A DNA stretch of 64,000 bases, taken from assembly GCA_009741485.1 (NCBI GenBank), contig CM019220.1:2949607-3013606 (forward strand). The letters are read 5' to 3'. Below the pieces are notes generated by a model. That model was given only the letters and a program-made list of their open reading frames with translations, made no database searches and was not told the origin of the DNA. Positions 24,162-36,350 of the stretch are shown piece by piece. This DNA is from Malurus cyaneus samueli. Its lineage: Eukaryota > Chordata > Aves > Passeriformes > Maluridae. Position numbers and translations under genes: made by a program. Positions within the stretch are counted from its first letter, which is position 1; each line of letters opens with the position of its first letter.

Positions 24162-24349
24162 TGTTGTGGTTTATGGGGATCTCCTTTTGTTTCCTTTCTG
24201 GAATTTTCTTTCCCATTTTTGTTGCTGATTGCCAGGTCATCCTTTTGATGGCAGGGCGATTAGTAAAGACAATAGGACCTACACCCCACCCAAACGACCT
24301 TGCTAAGTACTGGGAGGGGGTGGGTGTGGGTGTGGTGGTGGTGGGTAAC

Positions 24350-24357
24350 TATATATA
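24350..24357 (+). promoter_or_regulatory. LTR TATA box
   Basis: TATATATA inside the LTR, about 190 bp from its left end and about 160 bp before the consensus splice donor. The position fits the U3 promoter of a retroviral LTR read on the plus strand. Confidence 0.7.
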
Positions 24358-24595
24358 CTGCCCTGCTTGGCTCAGAGGGGGGGTGGCCTGCTACCTGTGG
24401 AGCAGAGTCGACTGCTCTTTGGTTCCTGTTTTGCTGCACTGTGAGCTTCTGCCTCGACTGAGCCAGCCGGGACCTGCGCCACAGCGCTCCTGCAGTCACC
24501 GGGGAATCAGGTGAGTATCTCTGTGGAGGCTGCACTGGGTTTCTTTGCTTGCTAGCTGTGATTTTTATTACTTATTTTCACTTTGTTATAATATT

Positions 24596-24601
24596 AATAA
24601 A
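24596..24601 (+). terminator. LTR polyadenylation signal
   Basis: AATAAA about 245 bp after the TATA box, the expected order TATA then poly(A) signal for an LTR on the plus strand. Confidence 0.65.
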
Positions 24602-24752
24602 ACTGTTATTCCCTTTCCCCCATATTCTTGCTGGGAAGCCCGTGATTTTTTTTCCAAAGCTATAAGTCAGAGGGAAGGGGGGGTCATATCCACCACTCCA
24701 AAGGGGGGTCCCTGCCTTTATTGGCAAAACACCTGTCTTTCAAACCAAGACA

Positions 24753-24757
24753 GAGCT
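24753..24757 (+). repeat. target-site duplication, right copy
   Basis: GAGCT immediately right of the terminal CA of the LTR. Confidence 0.85.
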
Positions 24758-24807
24758 CTTGTGACGAATTATAAAACAGCTCCAATCTAAATCCTGTATC
24801 CTTCTAA

Positions 24808-25055
24808 GCATTAAGTTGTGCCAGGGATAGGTTGGATATATTAGGAACGATTTCTTCACCAAAAGAATTGCCAATCCCTGGCTCAGCTGCCCAGGGCAGT
24901 GCTTGCGTCCCCATCCCTGGAGGGATTTAAAGGACATGTGGATGTGGCACTTGGGGACATGGGACACTGGTGGCCTTGGCAGTGCTGGGGAATGGTTGGA
25001 TCTGAGGATCTTAAAGGACTTTTCCAAACTAAAAGAATCTGATTCTGTGGATCTG
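24808..25055 (+). mobile_element. CR1 LINE 3'-end fragment, adjoining the LTR
   Basis: The plus strand shows the usual CR1 3' order: GGTTGGATATATTAGGAACG, TTTCTTCACCAAAAGAATTG, CTCAGCTGCCCAGGGCAGTG, CCCATCCCTGGAGGGATTTA, GGATCTTAAAGGACTTTTCC and a tail GATTCTGTGGATCTGA like the CR1 terminal octamer repeats. It is 5'-truncated at about 250 bp and lies about 50 bp right of the LTR. Confidence 0.92.
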
Positions 25056-28000
25056 ACTCAATCAGTGAGAAGAGCTGGCTCACAGCAGCTTTACTGGGCA
25101 TACAACTCTTCAAGAAAACATGTTCAAAAGGAGAAAAACCCTGGCAGCTTCATCTGATTTGGTGCTCTTGCCAGAGCAGAACCTGAGCATCCACAGGGGA
25201 GCTGCAGATCTCAGCATCACATTGCTACCTCCTTCCCAAGACTGAGCACCTCCTGAGCAGGATGAACAAAAACGCAGGAAGCTGAAAAATCAGGCATAAG
25301 AGTACTTCTAAAGAGGAGTTATCGCCACCACTTGAGATGTCAGAATCAAGAAAAAGTCTCAAATATGAAATTTAAACACCCTGACCACTGCTGCTGCCCC
25401 ACAGCAACACCTGGGTGAGCTATGATAGAACAGATATGCAAAGGACAAAAATAAAATTGCAGGCAAGCACACACTTAGCATTCCTTAACTCTGAAGTGTT
25501 TACCTTCCCAACGAAAATACTGCTTAGCCAATGAAGTTATTTTTTTTTATTTCATATATGCTTTATGAATATATATGGAGCTGTGGTACTAAAATCAATG
25601 CAAACTTCTCCAAAATACTTTAAATTGTTTCTGTTGTTAAATGAAGCCAGTGGATCTGCTAATCTGTATGTGTATAGCCATTCATCTCACTTTAATGATC
25701 CCCCTTGGCTATTTTTTATTTCTTTGTCCTGTTTTGATCAAGCTCATGAGTGATTCCACATCATGAAGACCCTCCTTGCAAAGTGTCTGCACTGGCTCTG
25801 TGTGTTTGAGAATATTAACATCCATCAGGATCTGACCTTTTTGCACCTACCCAAGGCACTTAAGGCAGGATTATTTTCAGCACTTCAAGAACTAATTTTT
25901 ATTTGCGATGAATATCAATTCCTTTCTCAAAAATGAAATTTCTTATAGAATGCCTCCCAGTTTAACATTTTAGTAATAGGAATTTGCCACTGATAAGATT
26001 TATAAATTTCAAGGACATTTCAAACTTGTCAGCAGGAGGCTGCCAGTGCTATGTCACTCAAACTTTTTGACAACACAGCCCCAGTATTGGTGACAGATGT
26101 CTGGAGAGCAAGTCACCTGTTACATCCAGTGGTCTGGAGCTGACACTTTTCTGATTTTATATGCTAGAACATTACTACACAATCATTTAAAATGATTTCT
26201 CTCCTCAATGGCTTTGAAACAGATAAAGCTCTTTGTAACACAAGCCAGGCAATTTTTACACTGTGGCAGCGCATCACACATCCCACATTTTTCTCTGCTG
26301 CGAGGGTTTTACTCACAGCAGGAATAGGACACCTATTTAATATCATCCAGGGTAAAACTCACAAATTTTTTTGAGTTCAATTTACCAAGAAATGCAAGAG
26401 GTCTTAAACATTTAAAGCAAATGCACCCCACGTGGCTCTGCTGAACAGTTTGCCAATTCAAAGGGATGTCAGGAAGAAGCAACATTAAACTAACAGCCAT
26501 GTGCATTGATTTTCTGAAAGATTAGGTATTGCAAAATTGCAAGGAGGAAAGGCTAGGCTTCAGAAATTTGCTTGACATAAGGGAGTGAGTGGTGGAGATT
26601 CATTAATCAAAGTCTGTAAGGACTTTATTAATAACCTTGCCTGATAGTTATAAAGGAAAACAATTATATTTAAAAGCATTTAGAATATTTAGGGTACCAG
26701 CAGGAATTGCCTTTGTTAGAAACTGTCTTCAGGCTAAAGCTCCACTAATAAGATGAACATTGCTGATACCAGTTTGAGGAAAATATAAAAGTAATTTGAG
26801 CAGAGATGAGTTTGCAAGAATACAGAATTAATGAAAGCATATGGGAGTGGTTTTCTGGAGCTTTCCTGGGCTGTGTCCAGTGACACAACAGCATTTCAGG
26901 GTACTAGACCACATCATGATGTAAAAATGGAAAAAAAAAAATAAATAGAAAAAGAGTTGAAATTCATTCTTTTTTACTTCCTTCAGTGACCTGATGCAAA
27001 CAACCATTTGGATCTTAGTACACGGGGTGCAAAACAATTATTTATAATTTTTTCATGGTGAAACTATTTGTCTGATTAGTCAATGAAATGCTGGCAGTCA
27101 AGCCTATCTCATCTCGACAGTGAACCAGTGTTTTGGGGAGAATATCAGATTTTGGGGTTAAAGATTGATTGTGACCTAGTTCTTAAATGTAACAAAATGT
27201 TACTTGGGAGCCATTAGGGAAAAAGGTCATTCTAAGCTATAAAAGGAGAAAATATTCCAGAGACAAATAATCAACATTGACAATTAGGTTATTAGGCAAT
27301 TCAATTAACCAAAGTTTCTGCAGTGAAAGTCTTATCCTGAACTTTGGTGTATATTATATAAAATTACTTTTGTGTTAAATAAATAAATAAGTAAATGAGC
27401 ACAGACCTTTATGACTTTTCAACCACATAGGAAATGTATCATTTTCCAGTTTAAATTGTGCTTATTTTTCAGCTGCATGGTCCTTTTCCTTTTAAATTTC
27501 TCTTTAAATATTCCTTTCTCTGCAAGATTATCCTGCACAGCCTTTGCTGAGGACCTCCACAAAGCATATAATTTAAAAATAAGCAAATATCCTCTACTTC
27601 AGTGCTTTAGTCCTGCTGAATATCTGAAGGTGCCATTAGAATATGAAATTTTCTTTTTTTTTCTTGAAAGACCTTGGTGTAGAACCACTAAATTTTCTTT
27701 ACTGTACTCACCTCCTCAGCAGTATTCAGTGAGAGCAATCAGGCCATATTTTCCACTCATGCTTATGTAAATCACAAATAAATCATTTGCAGCCAGCAGG
27801 TGTGACCCAGCGAGAGCAGGTTCCCAGCTGTTAAGCATGGGCTTAGTCAGGAGAGATTTGTTGGATTCTGTGGTTCTCACTAAATGCGAGTAAAGAGAGG
27901 ATTTATCTCTGCTCCTCGTTCAGAGAACACGCATGGATTTCGAGGTTTTGTAACAGGTTTTATCACTTTGTTCTTCCCCGGGTGTATGCAATCAGGTTAA

Positions 28001-28384
28001 TTATGCAGTGAGCTAATTACTGTGAGTAGGAGTTGTGATCCCATTCAAGCTCTGACTCAGACCCCGATTGTCCCTGGCATCCTCCTGTTGCCTGAGCATC
28101 CTTCTCCTTGTCCTCACCGCACACAATAGCGGCAATTCACTGACAAAATGCAGAGCCAGAGGGGACAAACAACGTATCCCCATTTTACCGTTGTTTTGGA
28201 CTCATTTCCGTAGGATTTAAGCCGAAATTCCCAACCTTGGTCACCTCCAAATGCCTGGTCCTCTCTTCCACTGCAGTTCCATCCTGCCATCTGCCTCAGA
28301 GCTGCCTTTTGCAGCTTGTCCCAGGAACTGGAAGGGCTCAGAGGAGAGCCATGAAAAATCAAGACAGGGGGTTGAAGGGAGCAT

Positions 28385-28438
28385 TAAAAAAAAAAAAAAA
28401 CAACAAACAAAAACAAACAAACAAACAAAAAAAAAACA
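28385..28438 (+). repeat. A-rich (AAAC)n tract
   Basis: An A run, then CAA/CAAAC repeats, then another A run, directly upstream of the ATCT microsatellite. No transposon body is recognised. Confidence 0.8.
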
Positions 28439-28483
28439 CCAATAAAACCCCCAAACTTTATATCATAATTCCTTATTTATTCG

Positions 28484-28541
<58 letters not shown>
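28484..28541 (+). repeat. (ATCT)n microsatellite, about 14 units
   Basis: Perfect tetranucleotide repeat of about 58 bp (GATA on the minus strand). It is uninterrupted, so it is likely to vary in length between individuals. It encodes a spurious Ile-Tyr-Leu-Ser repeat in one plus-strand frame. Confidence 0.97.
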
Positions 28542-30371
28542 TTCTTGTGGTTATTTTGAACATAACATTTTACACTTTGAGAAGAGTAAAGCAATTCTAG
28601 GCTGGATAAAAGTAGAGTTTTTGGAGTCTCCTCACACAGTGACGGATGAACATCCAGCCCTGTACAGCTACAATGCATGCAAACATCAAAATCAAATTTA
28701 ATTTCTATTATCAAATAAGACAGAGGAGTCTGTATTCTTTGAGTAATCAGCATTATCTACTCAAGCACTGATATTTCTGATCTCCTGAACTCTGTTAGCC
28801 TGGCCCTTGGAAGATCTTTCCCTGTGATTAGAAAGTGGGGATAATATGGTCAGAAGAATCTTTGTACCACTACAGAATTTTCTCTAAGTACTGATAGTGG
28901 GAAAACAGATCCCTCCTGGTCTGCATCCCAAAATCTGGGCTAAAGGGAGTATTAATAAAACAATGTCAACTTAGAGGAAGCAGACGCTGCTTTCCCAGCT
29001 CTAAAGCTACCAAAATTTATCTAAAATTACTCAGTGCAAAAAGACATGCAATATCAAATCCCAAATGTGTAAGATTTTCCCCAGAACCTGCTGAATCACT
29101 GATTAATAAAGTTACAGATTTAATTAAACTAAAGCATGATTAAAGGGTTTTTTTTTGTTGCTTTTTGTTGGTGTTTTGTTTTTTTAAAAAGACATCTCTT
29201 CCTAATCTTGTATTTCCATTTAATAAAGCAGGGACCCTTCATTAGGGTTTAGTGTCTCCCTTCACAAACAGCTGTTTGTATCTTGCTTGTTTTTTTTTAT
29301 TATTAAAGAGTTATATTTTCCAGTTAAAAGATAACTTTTCAGAATGATTCTTTATAGGACCAATTCTATTTTTAAACAGACATGGCAGCAGCAAGAATAG
29401 TGAGAGTTCAGCGTTTCTTGACTCCTGGAATCAGGAATCGTTCAAGCAAGTAAACTCAAAACAGCTGTGGTAATTGGCTGAAATTGCCACTTTTAATGAC
29501 ACAAATTATACCAGAGTGAAGTTTAATGAAAGCTACAATTCCCAGCTTCTATATGCAAAATTTAAAACATTCTCCTAAATTGTGTTGACCTCTCTTGTTT
29601 AATACCCTGCTAATCTTTGAAAATTGGAAACAAATGCTTCAATTAAGAGACAATTAATTGACAATTAATTCAACAATAAGCAGATGGCCAGAAAGAGCAT
29701 CCTGCTATTAAATGAATCAAATGTGAGAGGGAGCATTTGACCTTTCTTATGTAAAGCTCCCCTCCTCGAAAAAAACACTTTTCTTGAAAAAAAGAAAGCG
29801 TGTGGATTTTTTTTGTGTCATACTCTGCAGAGCTGTAACTTTGAAAAATGAAAATAAAAAGCTTATTTACATCAGTATTTTGGTCTAGGGGATAGGAATT
29901 GTGAATTAGGAGGGAAATAAGGAGCAATAGCATGCACAAGTGCAAGAGGATTTACAATAGCTCTTGCACCCCAAGGCCTAATAGAAGAAAATAAAGCCTC
30001 CATTATCATCAAAACTGCAGATGATCTCATAAAGGCCTTGTCTACACGGGGAGGTCAGCACAGAACAAGCTCTGTTATGAATTTTAAGTGCAGTTCCAAC
30101 TTTGCTCAGCTCCCCATGCAGGAGCGGTGGCTGCTCTTCCATGGTTACTGTGGATGAGGTGCACGGAGGGGCTCAGGGCAGGGGTGCAGTGCCCAAAATT
30201 GGAGAGAGCACAAAACACAGCTCAGACAGGTCCTGCTGCAGGGTGGGATGGGGCAGTTCAGCCCCCCAAGAGGGAAAAGGCTCTTTATGTTCATCTTCCT
30301 ACTCTTTGCCATACAACATTCCCGTGCAGATCAGCCTGATGGGGTTTGTTCTAATGCTGTCTTGGTGTAAT

Positions 30372-30690
30372 CACAGAATGGTTTGGGTTGGAGGGGATCT
30401 TAAACCCCATCTCCTTTCAACCCTCTGCCATGGCAGGGACAGTTTTCACTGTCCCAGAGTGCTCCAAACTTCATCCATCCTGTCCTTGGGCACTCCCAGG
30501 GATCCAGGGGCACCCACAGCTTCTCTGGGCACCCTGTGCCACAGCCTCCCCAGCCTCACAGGGAAGGATTTCTCCCCAATATCCCATCTAACCCTGCCCT
30601 CTGGCAGTTTGAACAATTCCCCTTTTCCAAAGTCCCTCTGCAGCTCTCTTGGAGCCTCTTTGGTCTTTGGAAAGGCCTCCACTCCTGTAT
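30372..30690 (-). mobile_element. CR1 LINE 3' fragment (about 320 bp)
   Basis: The plus strand begins TCACAGAATGGTTTGGGTTG and GAGGGGATCTTAAACCCCAT, then runs CCATGGCAGGGACAGTTTTC, ACTTCATCCATCCTGTCCTT, GGGCACCCTGTGCCACAGCC, AAGGATTTCTCCCCAATATC and TGCAGCTCTCTTGGAGCC. This is the reverse complement of a CR1 3' end, so the element is on the minus strand. It is the longest CR1 copy in the window. The long open frames across it (for example 30102-30692) come from the repeat and are not genes. Confidence 0.93.
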
Positions 30691-32726
30691 GAGGAGAAGT
30701 CTTGAAATCCATACCAAAACTCCCTTGGCAAGTCAGGGGTTCACTCTTCATAATCTCAGAAAATAAAAGTCAAATTCTCAGTGGCACGGGGGATATTTTC
30801 AGATAACTTCACAAAGTGGTCCTTTTTCAGCTCCTTGTTTCTTTGAGGAAATCTGGAAAATTCTAATTTAGCTCAGTGAACCACTGTGTGCGTAAATAAA
30901 AATTTATACTAAAGTTGTGATGCGGTGCATAAAACAGAAGATCCACTTGTCCCATGCAGAAAGAATTGTGTTTTTGTGACAGTAAGTAAGTAATTTTACT
31001 AGGGGGAAAAAAAAAAATTGTCCCAAATAAATTACAATATGATAAAAAAAGGGATACTTGAAGGTAAAAGTTCCTTTGAAAGAACTTGAGCTACAGATAA
31101 ACCAATGTTTCCATTCCCCATTTTTTTTATTTAACCTATAGTTAAAAAAATAGCATGGTTAATGTTTGAAACTCCTAAATAAATAATTCCTGCCATCCCT
31201 CACTTGGCGCTGCGGGCGCTCTGACTGTGTTTCGTTTGATGCTGTATTTTATGCAGTCTGACTATGATTTCATTGGTAATTTATGCCGCATAAACCTTGA
31301 CACCTGGGTGGCAGAAGCAGTAAGCTCAGCTTTCTGGGGCTTTGGCTCAGGTAAAGCAGGCAGGTTAATCATTGCTTACACCTGCAGCTGTGTGGGCTCT
31401 GTTAATATTCATCAGGTGCTCCTGCCCTTTATTTCTGGGGATGTCTCTTAATCCCACCATGAGAACAACCTAATCCAAAAGCTGGAGCAGCAAGACCATT
31501 AAGCAAATTCATGAATACTTTCTTCATAATATTCATCTTTCCTATGTCAACATAATAGTGATTTTTTTTCCTTTAATATTAATAACACGTTTGTACTTGA
31601 AAAGGGTTTTTTTTGAGTATTCCAGAAGTTAAACAGCCAAATAAAAGTTGCTGTGTAAAACTGGTTGTCTTCTGTGACTTGTGCTTGGTGTCCCCTGGAA
31701 AGGACCTTTTGAACTGGTGAGACTCTGGGTAAAATTTACATGGTTTAGACAAGAAAAGCGCAGACAGAAATAATTAAACTGGCTTTCTCCAGGTAACTCA
31801 TGGGAAGTAGAAGACATCAATGCAACTGGAAATACATTTTACTACTGCTTCAGGAAACACGCTAGAAGGAGGAGAGGAAAAACAACAATTTCCATGCTGA
31901 TAAAGCCAGAAACCTTAAATATCTTGTTAACTGTCACAGTTCTGAGATGGAAACAGGCAGAAATGTGAGGATGCAGAGAGCTGGCTCCTGGTGGAGCCTC
32001 CAGGAGTGGCACAGCCTAATGGTCCAGCTCAGAAGTGGGGAACTGGAAAAAAAGTTCTTTTAGTCAGGATAAACTTCTCAGCAGCTGTTATAACCATTAA
32101 TATCACTTATATTTGTAAATATTCATTGTTATATTAGTATTGGAATAATCCCAGGATATTCCAGATGATCAGAAGACACCGGAAAAAAAATCTTGTCAAT
32201 ATTTTAACAGAGAGCACAACAACATCTGTGTAATTCTATTCCTTAGGCTTTGGTTCCAGGCTCAATCTAATTCTCTAATGACACCAAAATTGAGGGTTGA
32301 ACTTACACAAGAGCCCATTCCTCTATTGGAACGATAATGTGAATAAATTGATGAGGGCTCAACACTGCACTGAGATCCAATAGTCAGATACATCAGGTAT
32401 CTGCACTGACAAATTCAAATAGGGTTGATTTCCTCTGTTAACGAAGGTATTTGAAATAACAAAATGCAGAAATAAGAGTGTCATTACTAGTCCATCATCA
32501 AGAAATCTAAAGGCAACTTATTTCCCTACAATTATGGGAATTTCCATAAAGCCAGTACAATCCAAGAGTCAGATGTGGGACCAGAGTCCTAAATGAACTC
32601 ATGCTCTGTGGTGTGGTGGGTTGTGTTCAGCTTTGCAAACTAAAAAAAAAAGAAACAAATTAACATTTTCTTTAGTCTTTTGCCTTCATTTTTCTTTGTT
32701 GCTACTGGAACATAGGCTTAACTGGG

Positions 32727-32745
32727 TTTTTTTTTTTTTTTTTTT
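32727..32745 (+). repeat. T19 homopolymer
   Basis: Nineteen T preceded by GGG, with no recognised transposon on either side. Confidence 0.9.
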
Positions 32746-35700
32746 GTAGCCCTTCATCAAGTCCTGGCAGCTTATCTGCAGCTCCAAGGCAGGATACAGG
32801 TTAGCAGGGTATTAGCTCTGTGTCGTCTTCACTTGAGACCAAAAAAGCATTCAGTCAGCTCACGAAAGATAGAGTAGACCTGGCAGTTTATTATAAATCC
32901 TGTGCTCTCGTCAGCGGTCCCAGCAAGCAGGTACACCCCTGCAGCTCAATTCAGGGATGCACAGGGGATAATGTTCCCTTTAGATCCAACTCTGTTCTTT
33001 GCTAATCTCCTGTCAGCCAAATTCTCCTTGCTCTTCTTCATTCTGCACCGCGTTTCGTTTTGGAAATCCTTAATTAGCCACCGAGGCAGGTTAAAAAAAA
33101 AAAAAAAATAGTGACATGACTGATGAGTCAGCATTTCAGGTAACAATTGCCAAAGTTTTTTGGTTTTTTTTTAAGCCCCAAACTCAAGAAGAGTCTGGCT
33201 CTGCAGCTCACTTTCTGAGGCTTTGAAATGCAAATCGGTAAGTCCAGTAGACTGAAACTCAATCTGAATTACTCAGAAGTGTCAGAACAACAAAGGCTAT
33301 GAAAGTGCAGTGCCCTATTTAACAAACCTTTGTAAAGAGATCATGGTGGAAAACGTGGGGTTTGTAACCTGAAAGCCTTTAAAAAGTTGCTTGCCTGATC
33401 ACAACTTCCAGACCTTTGTGAGCGAGGTTTAGTATAAAACTTCATGCAGTTCCCCAAAGACCCATTGGTTTTTGGAGTGGTTTTATATAATTATGTTAAT
33501 TATATTCATTATTATATAATTATTTATTAGTGGTTTTATATAATGTGGTTTAGGAGTGGTGGTGCAGAGGGTGATGAGCATGAGAAGTTAAGGGCCAAAC
33601 CCTCAAAACCTGCTTTATTCAGCCATGATTTCTGCAATTCACATTCTGCCTCAGTGGTGCACATAAAATGTCCTTAGTCCCAGCTCAGTTCTACCTCTGC
33701 AAGGAGAGATGAGGAAATGTATGAGAATCCCCTTTTCTGGATGCTTCCTTGACAGATGTTTCCTCCCATGCAATAATTAGCTGGAGTTAATTCACCATGA
33801 CTATTTGTTCCTGTAAAATTTTGGAGAAGCACCGGCCTTCAAAGCCCACACCAACCAGAAATATCCCACGCAGTCATTAACTGTGTGATTCACCAAATAT
33901 AAATGCTGTACAAAAATATCCCTGTGGACATTCATTTCCAGATATGTGACACCTGATTTCCTCCTCTTCCAGAGGATGAATTTAAATTAATCTGTGAAAT
34001 CCCTTCATTTACCATGTGGTTGCCTTGTTCCCTCTCAGATATGGGGCTCCCTCCCCTGTCCCAGCTGCTCCTGCTCTTCCTCCCTCTCCAGCTCTCACAC
34101 TCAGCACAGTGGCCTGAACCTTCCTGCCAATTGTCAGCTACATCAGTCTGCAAATAAAACACCTCACAGGACAGACACTTTTCCTTAGGTGGAGAGGATA
34201 AAGAGGTACAAAAGATCCAGTGGCAACTGCTTAAAATTTACTCAGCATAAAATCACAAGGTAAAATAGCCCAAAGTGTGCTAGGAAGGCTTTTCAGAGCA
34301 GAGATCAAGGTTCATCTCAAGGGGAATCTTTTGCAATATGGCTGGAAAGGTCTGTTGGCTCCCTAAGCCACTGACCACTCCAGGACAGGGTGTACAATGT
34401 GCTGGACACTTCTGTCAGAGTTTTGAAAAAGCTTGGCAGAGTTCTGGGTGACAGCCACCTGTCCATCCTCCTGCTCCACCTGGGCAAAGAGTGTTTTGCC
34501 TTGCAAACAGAGCCATGTGGGTTCCATATTTCCATTTGGGCTCACTCCAGAGAATGGATGCAATCACGAGACCTCCAGCAGCTCCTTGCAGAGCTGAGGT
34601 GATGTTTCCACCACACTCTTCTACCTTGCAACCCACAGATCAGTAAAGGCTGCTGAGTTTCCCACCTGATTTTACCCATCTGGGATCTTTAAAAATGAGA
34701 GTTTTCCGACCAGCACTGCCAAGAATCCCTTTTCATATGAAGAGAGCAACTCCCTGCTTTATGTGAGGTGAAGCCTTAGGTCAGTGTTTCACTGCTGCAA
34801 AACACAGATGAGCTCAGCAAAGGTCTTTTAAGCAAACAGACCTTCTTAGAGCTAATTCCAGCCACCAGTGGACAGTTTGTGCCATCATTCTGTCTCACCA
34901 GTCAAAGCCTGTGAGCTCAGCCATTTTGTGTCCCCAGTAAGTTAATTCAGATCAGCACTGTCAAAAATATAAATAACCTCTTTATTTCAACCCATTGTTG
35001 TTGCTCCAACGGGTACAGAGCTGGGGCATCCTGCTGGAATAGCAGACAGAAATTCATCCCCTTGCTTGAAACTGAACACCTGTGCACCATCTCACTTGCA
35101 TGAGCTGGTTATTTGGTAATTTATAAATATAGCTGTGAAACAAATGCCTGGGTGCTCTATGGCTGCCTGTTTACCTCCAGCTTCTCCTTAGCATCTCCCA
35201 TCTATTTAAAGGAAAAAAAAAACGAACCCCAAACAACAACAAAACAAAACAAATTATAGGAATAATGAAAGACTGTGCCATGAGATACCTGCCCAGAACA
35301 GAGTGATTAATTTAAATTAGCATAGGGACTTTAGTGGGCCACAGGGACACAATGATTTATGTGGAAGATACTTCATGCTAGAATAACAAAGGAGACTTAC
35401 TCACTTCCATATATTACAGTAATTAGAGAAGGGAAAAAAAAACCCAAAACAAAAAAATATGTGCAATATTTCCATGGAGGTTAAGCTAAAGATGCATCTA
35501 TATCAATCCTTAATGTCCATGGTTTCAACCCAAAATTCATCCTCAGCAGTTCCTAAATCTTCCCAGTGGGCTCCCTGCCATGCCAAGTCCCGGTGCCCAT
35601 CCCTGCTCCATCCCTGCACACACAAACCGCTCTCCCCTCTCCCCAGAAGGTTTCACGTGGCTCTGTCACACCTTCTCCAAGGAAAGTAAAACAAGTGTGG

Positions 35701-36316
35701 AGAAAGCGCAAACAAACAGAAGCTGCCACATACGTGTTCTGGAAGAGCTCATTGGTGTGTGGGAAGTGCTACCGTGTGCTAAAGGACTTTTATATCTGTG
35801 TGAGTGCAACGCCGTGAGATTGTGCCAGCAGCGCCAAAGAAGGAGATTTTCACAGCCCTGGTTAATCTGACTACGGGAACCTTGTGCAGGACAAAATTAG
35901 ATTGAATTTACATTAACACTGCTCATTGCTCACAGTGGAGGTTGTACTTGCTCAAAGGAGACCTTTGTGTGTCACAAAGACACCTAAGGTCTAAGCCTGC
36001 TTGGTATTCACAAAATGAACGAATATTCTGTGAAAACTTTTGCCTGCCTTGTATCTGGGAAAACTCTGATTTGAAGTACCACGTGCAATAGGGGTTTTTT
36101 ATAACCATGCATTTTTAATGAAAGTGAAAATGTCCTGACTAAAATCTCGAAATTTATATTAATAAGGATCAATCAGTAAATAAAAGCATCCAAATGCAAT
36201 GCTGTCCCCTATGGCCAAAGACAATACCTTGTGTTTGCCTTAGCACAGTGAAGTCACAAGTCACTGAACTGATAAATAAATAACACTCATGACTAGGACT
36301 ACTGTCGAGGTGATGT

Positions 36317-36318
<2 letters not shown>

Positions 36319-36349
<31 letters not shown>
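36319..36349 (+). repeat. A31 homopolymer
   Basis: Thirty-one A with no recognised transposon on either side. On the minus strand it gives a polyphenylalanine frame that is not a gene. Confidence 0.9.

Positions 36350-36350
<1 letters not shown>

Larger units (their letters stand above)
24162..24752 (+). mobile_element. solo LTR of an endogenous retrovirus (591 bp), 5-bp target duplication
   Basis: A complete LTR with no internal retroviral sequence. It begins TGTTGTGGTTT and ends AAACCAAGACA. These ends form an imperfect inverted repeat matching at 9 of 11 positions and closing in TG...CA. The host pentamer GAGCT occurs directly before (24157-24161) and after (24753-24757). A 5-bp duplication fits ERVL/ERV3-type avian elements, while other classes usually give 4 or 6. 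Within it are a TATA box TATATATA (24350-24357), a consensus splice donor CAG|GTGAGT (24510/24511) and a poly(A) signal AATAAA (24596-24601). U3 is therefore roughly 24162-24380 and U5 is roughly the last 130 bp. The intact duplication shows that it formed by recombination between the two LTRs of one provirus, leaving one behind. The subfamily name is not determined; the ends resemble passerine LTRs. Confidence 0.9.
25056..30371. other. gene-poor sequence with microsatellite
   Basis: No supported exon. It holds an A-rich tract (28385-28438) and the ATCT microsatellite (28484-28541). A short unique stretch near 27985-28060 has two TAATTA cores and could be a conserved element. The rest is unremarkable AT-rich sequence. 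Confidence 0.6.

Noticed and set aside
24155..24514. 119-codon open frame
   Set aside because: It lies inside the solo LTR, whose sequence is regulatory and not coding.
24162..24752. possible full provirus
   Set aside because: The target duplication GAGCT sits directly on both sides of one LTR, with no internal gag, pol or env sequence nearby.
28484..28541. possible CRISPR-like array
   Set aside because: It is a tetranucleotide microsatellite with no spacers, in a vertebrate genome.
28237..28701. 154-codon open frame with IYLS repeats
   Set aside because: It is produced by an A-rich tract and the ATCT microsatellite.
30102..30692. 196-codon open frame, the longest in the window
   Set aside because: Most of it lies over the CR1 copy at 30372-30690, antisense to that element, and the rest has no protein resemblance.
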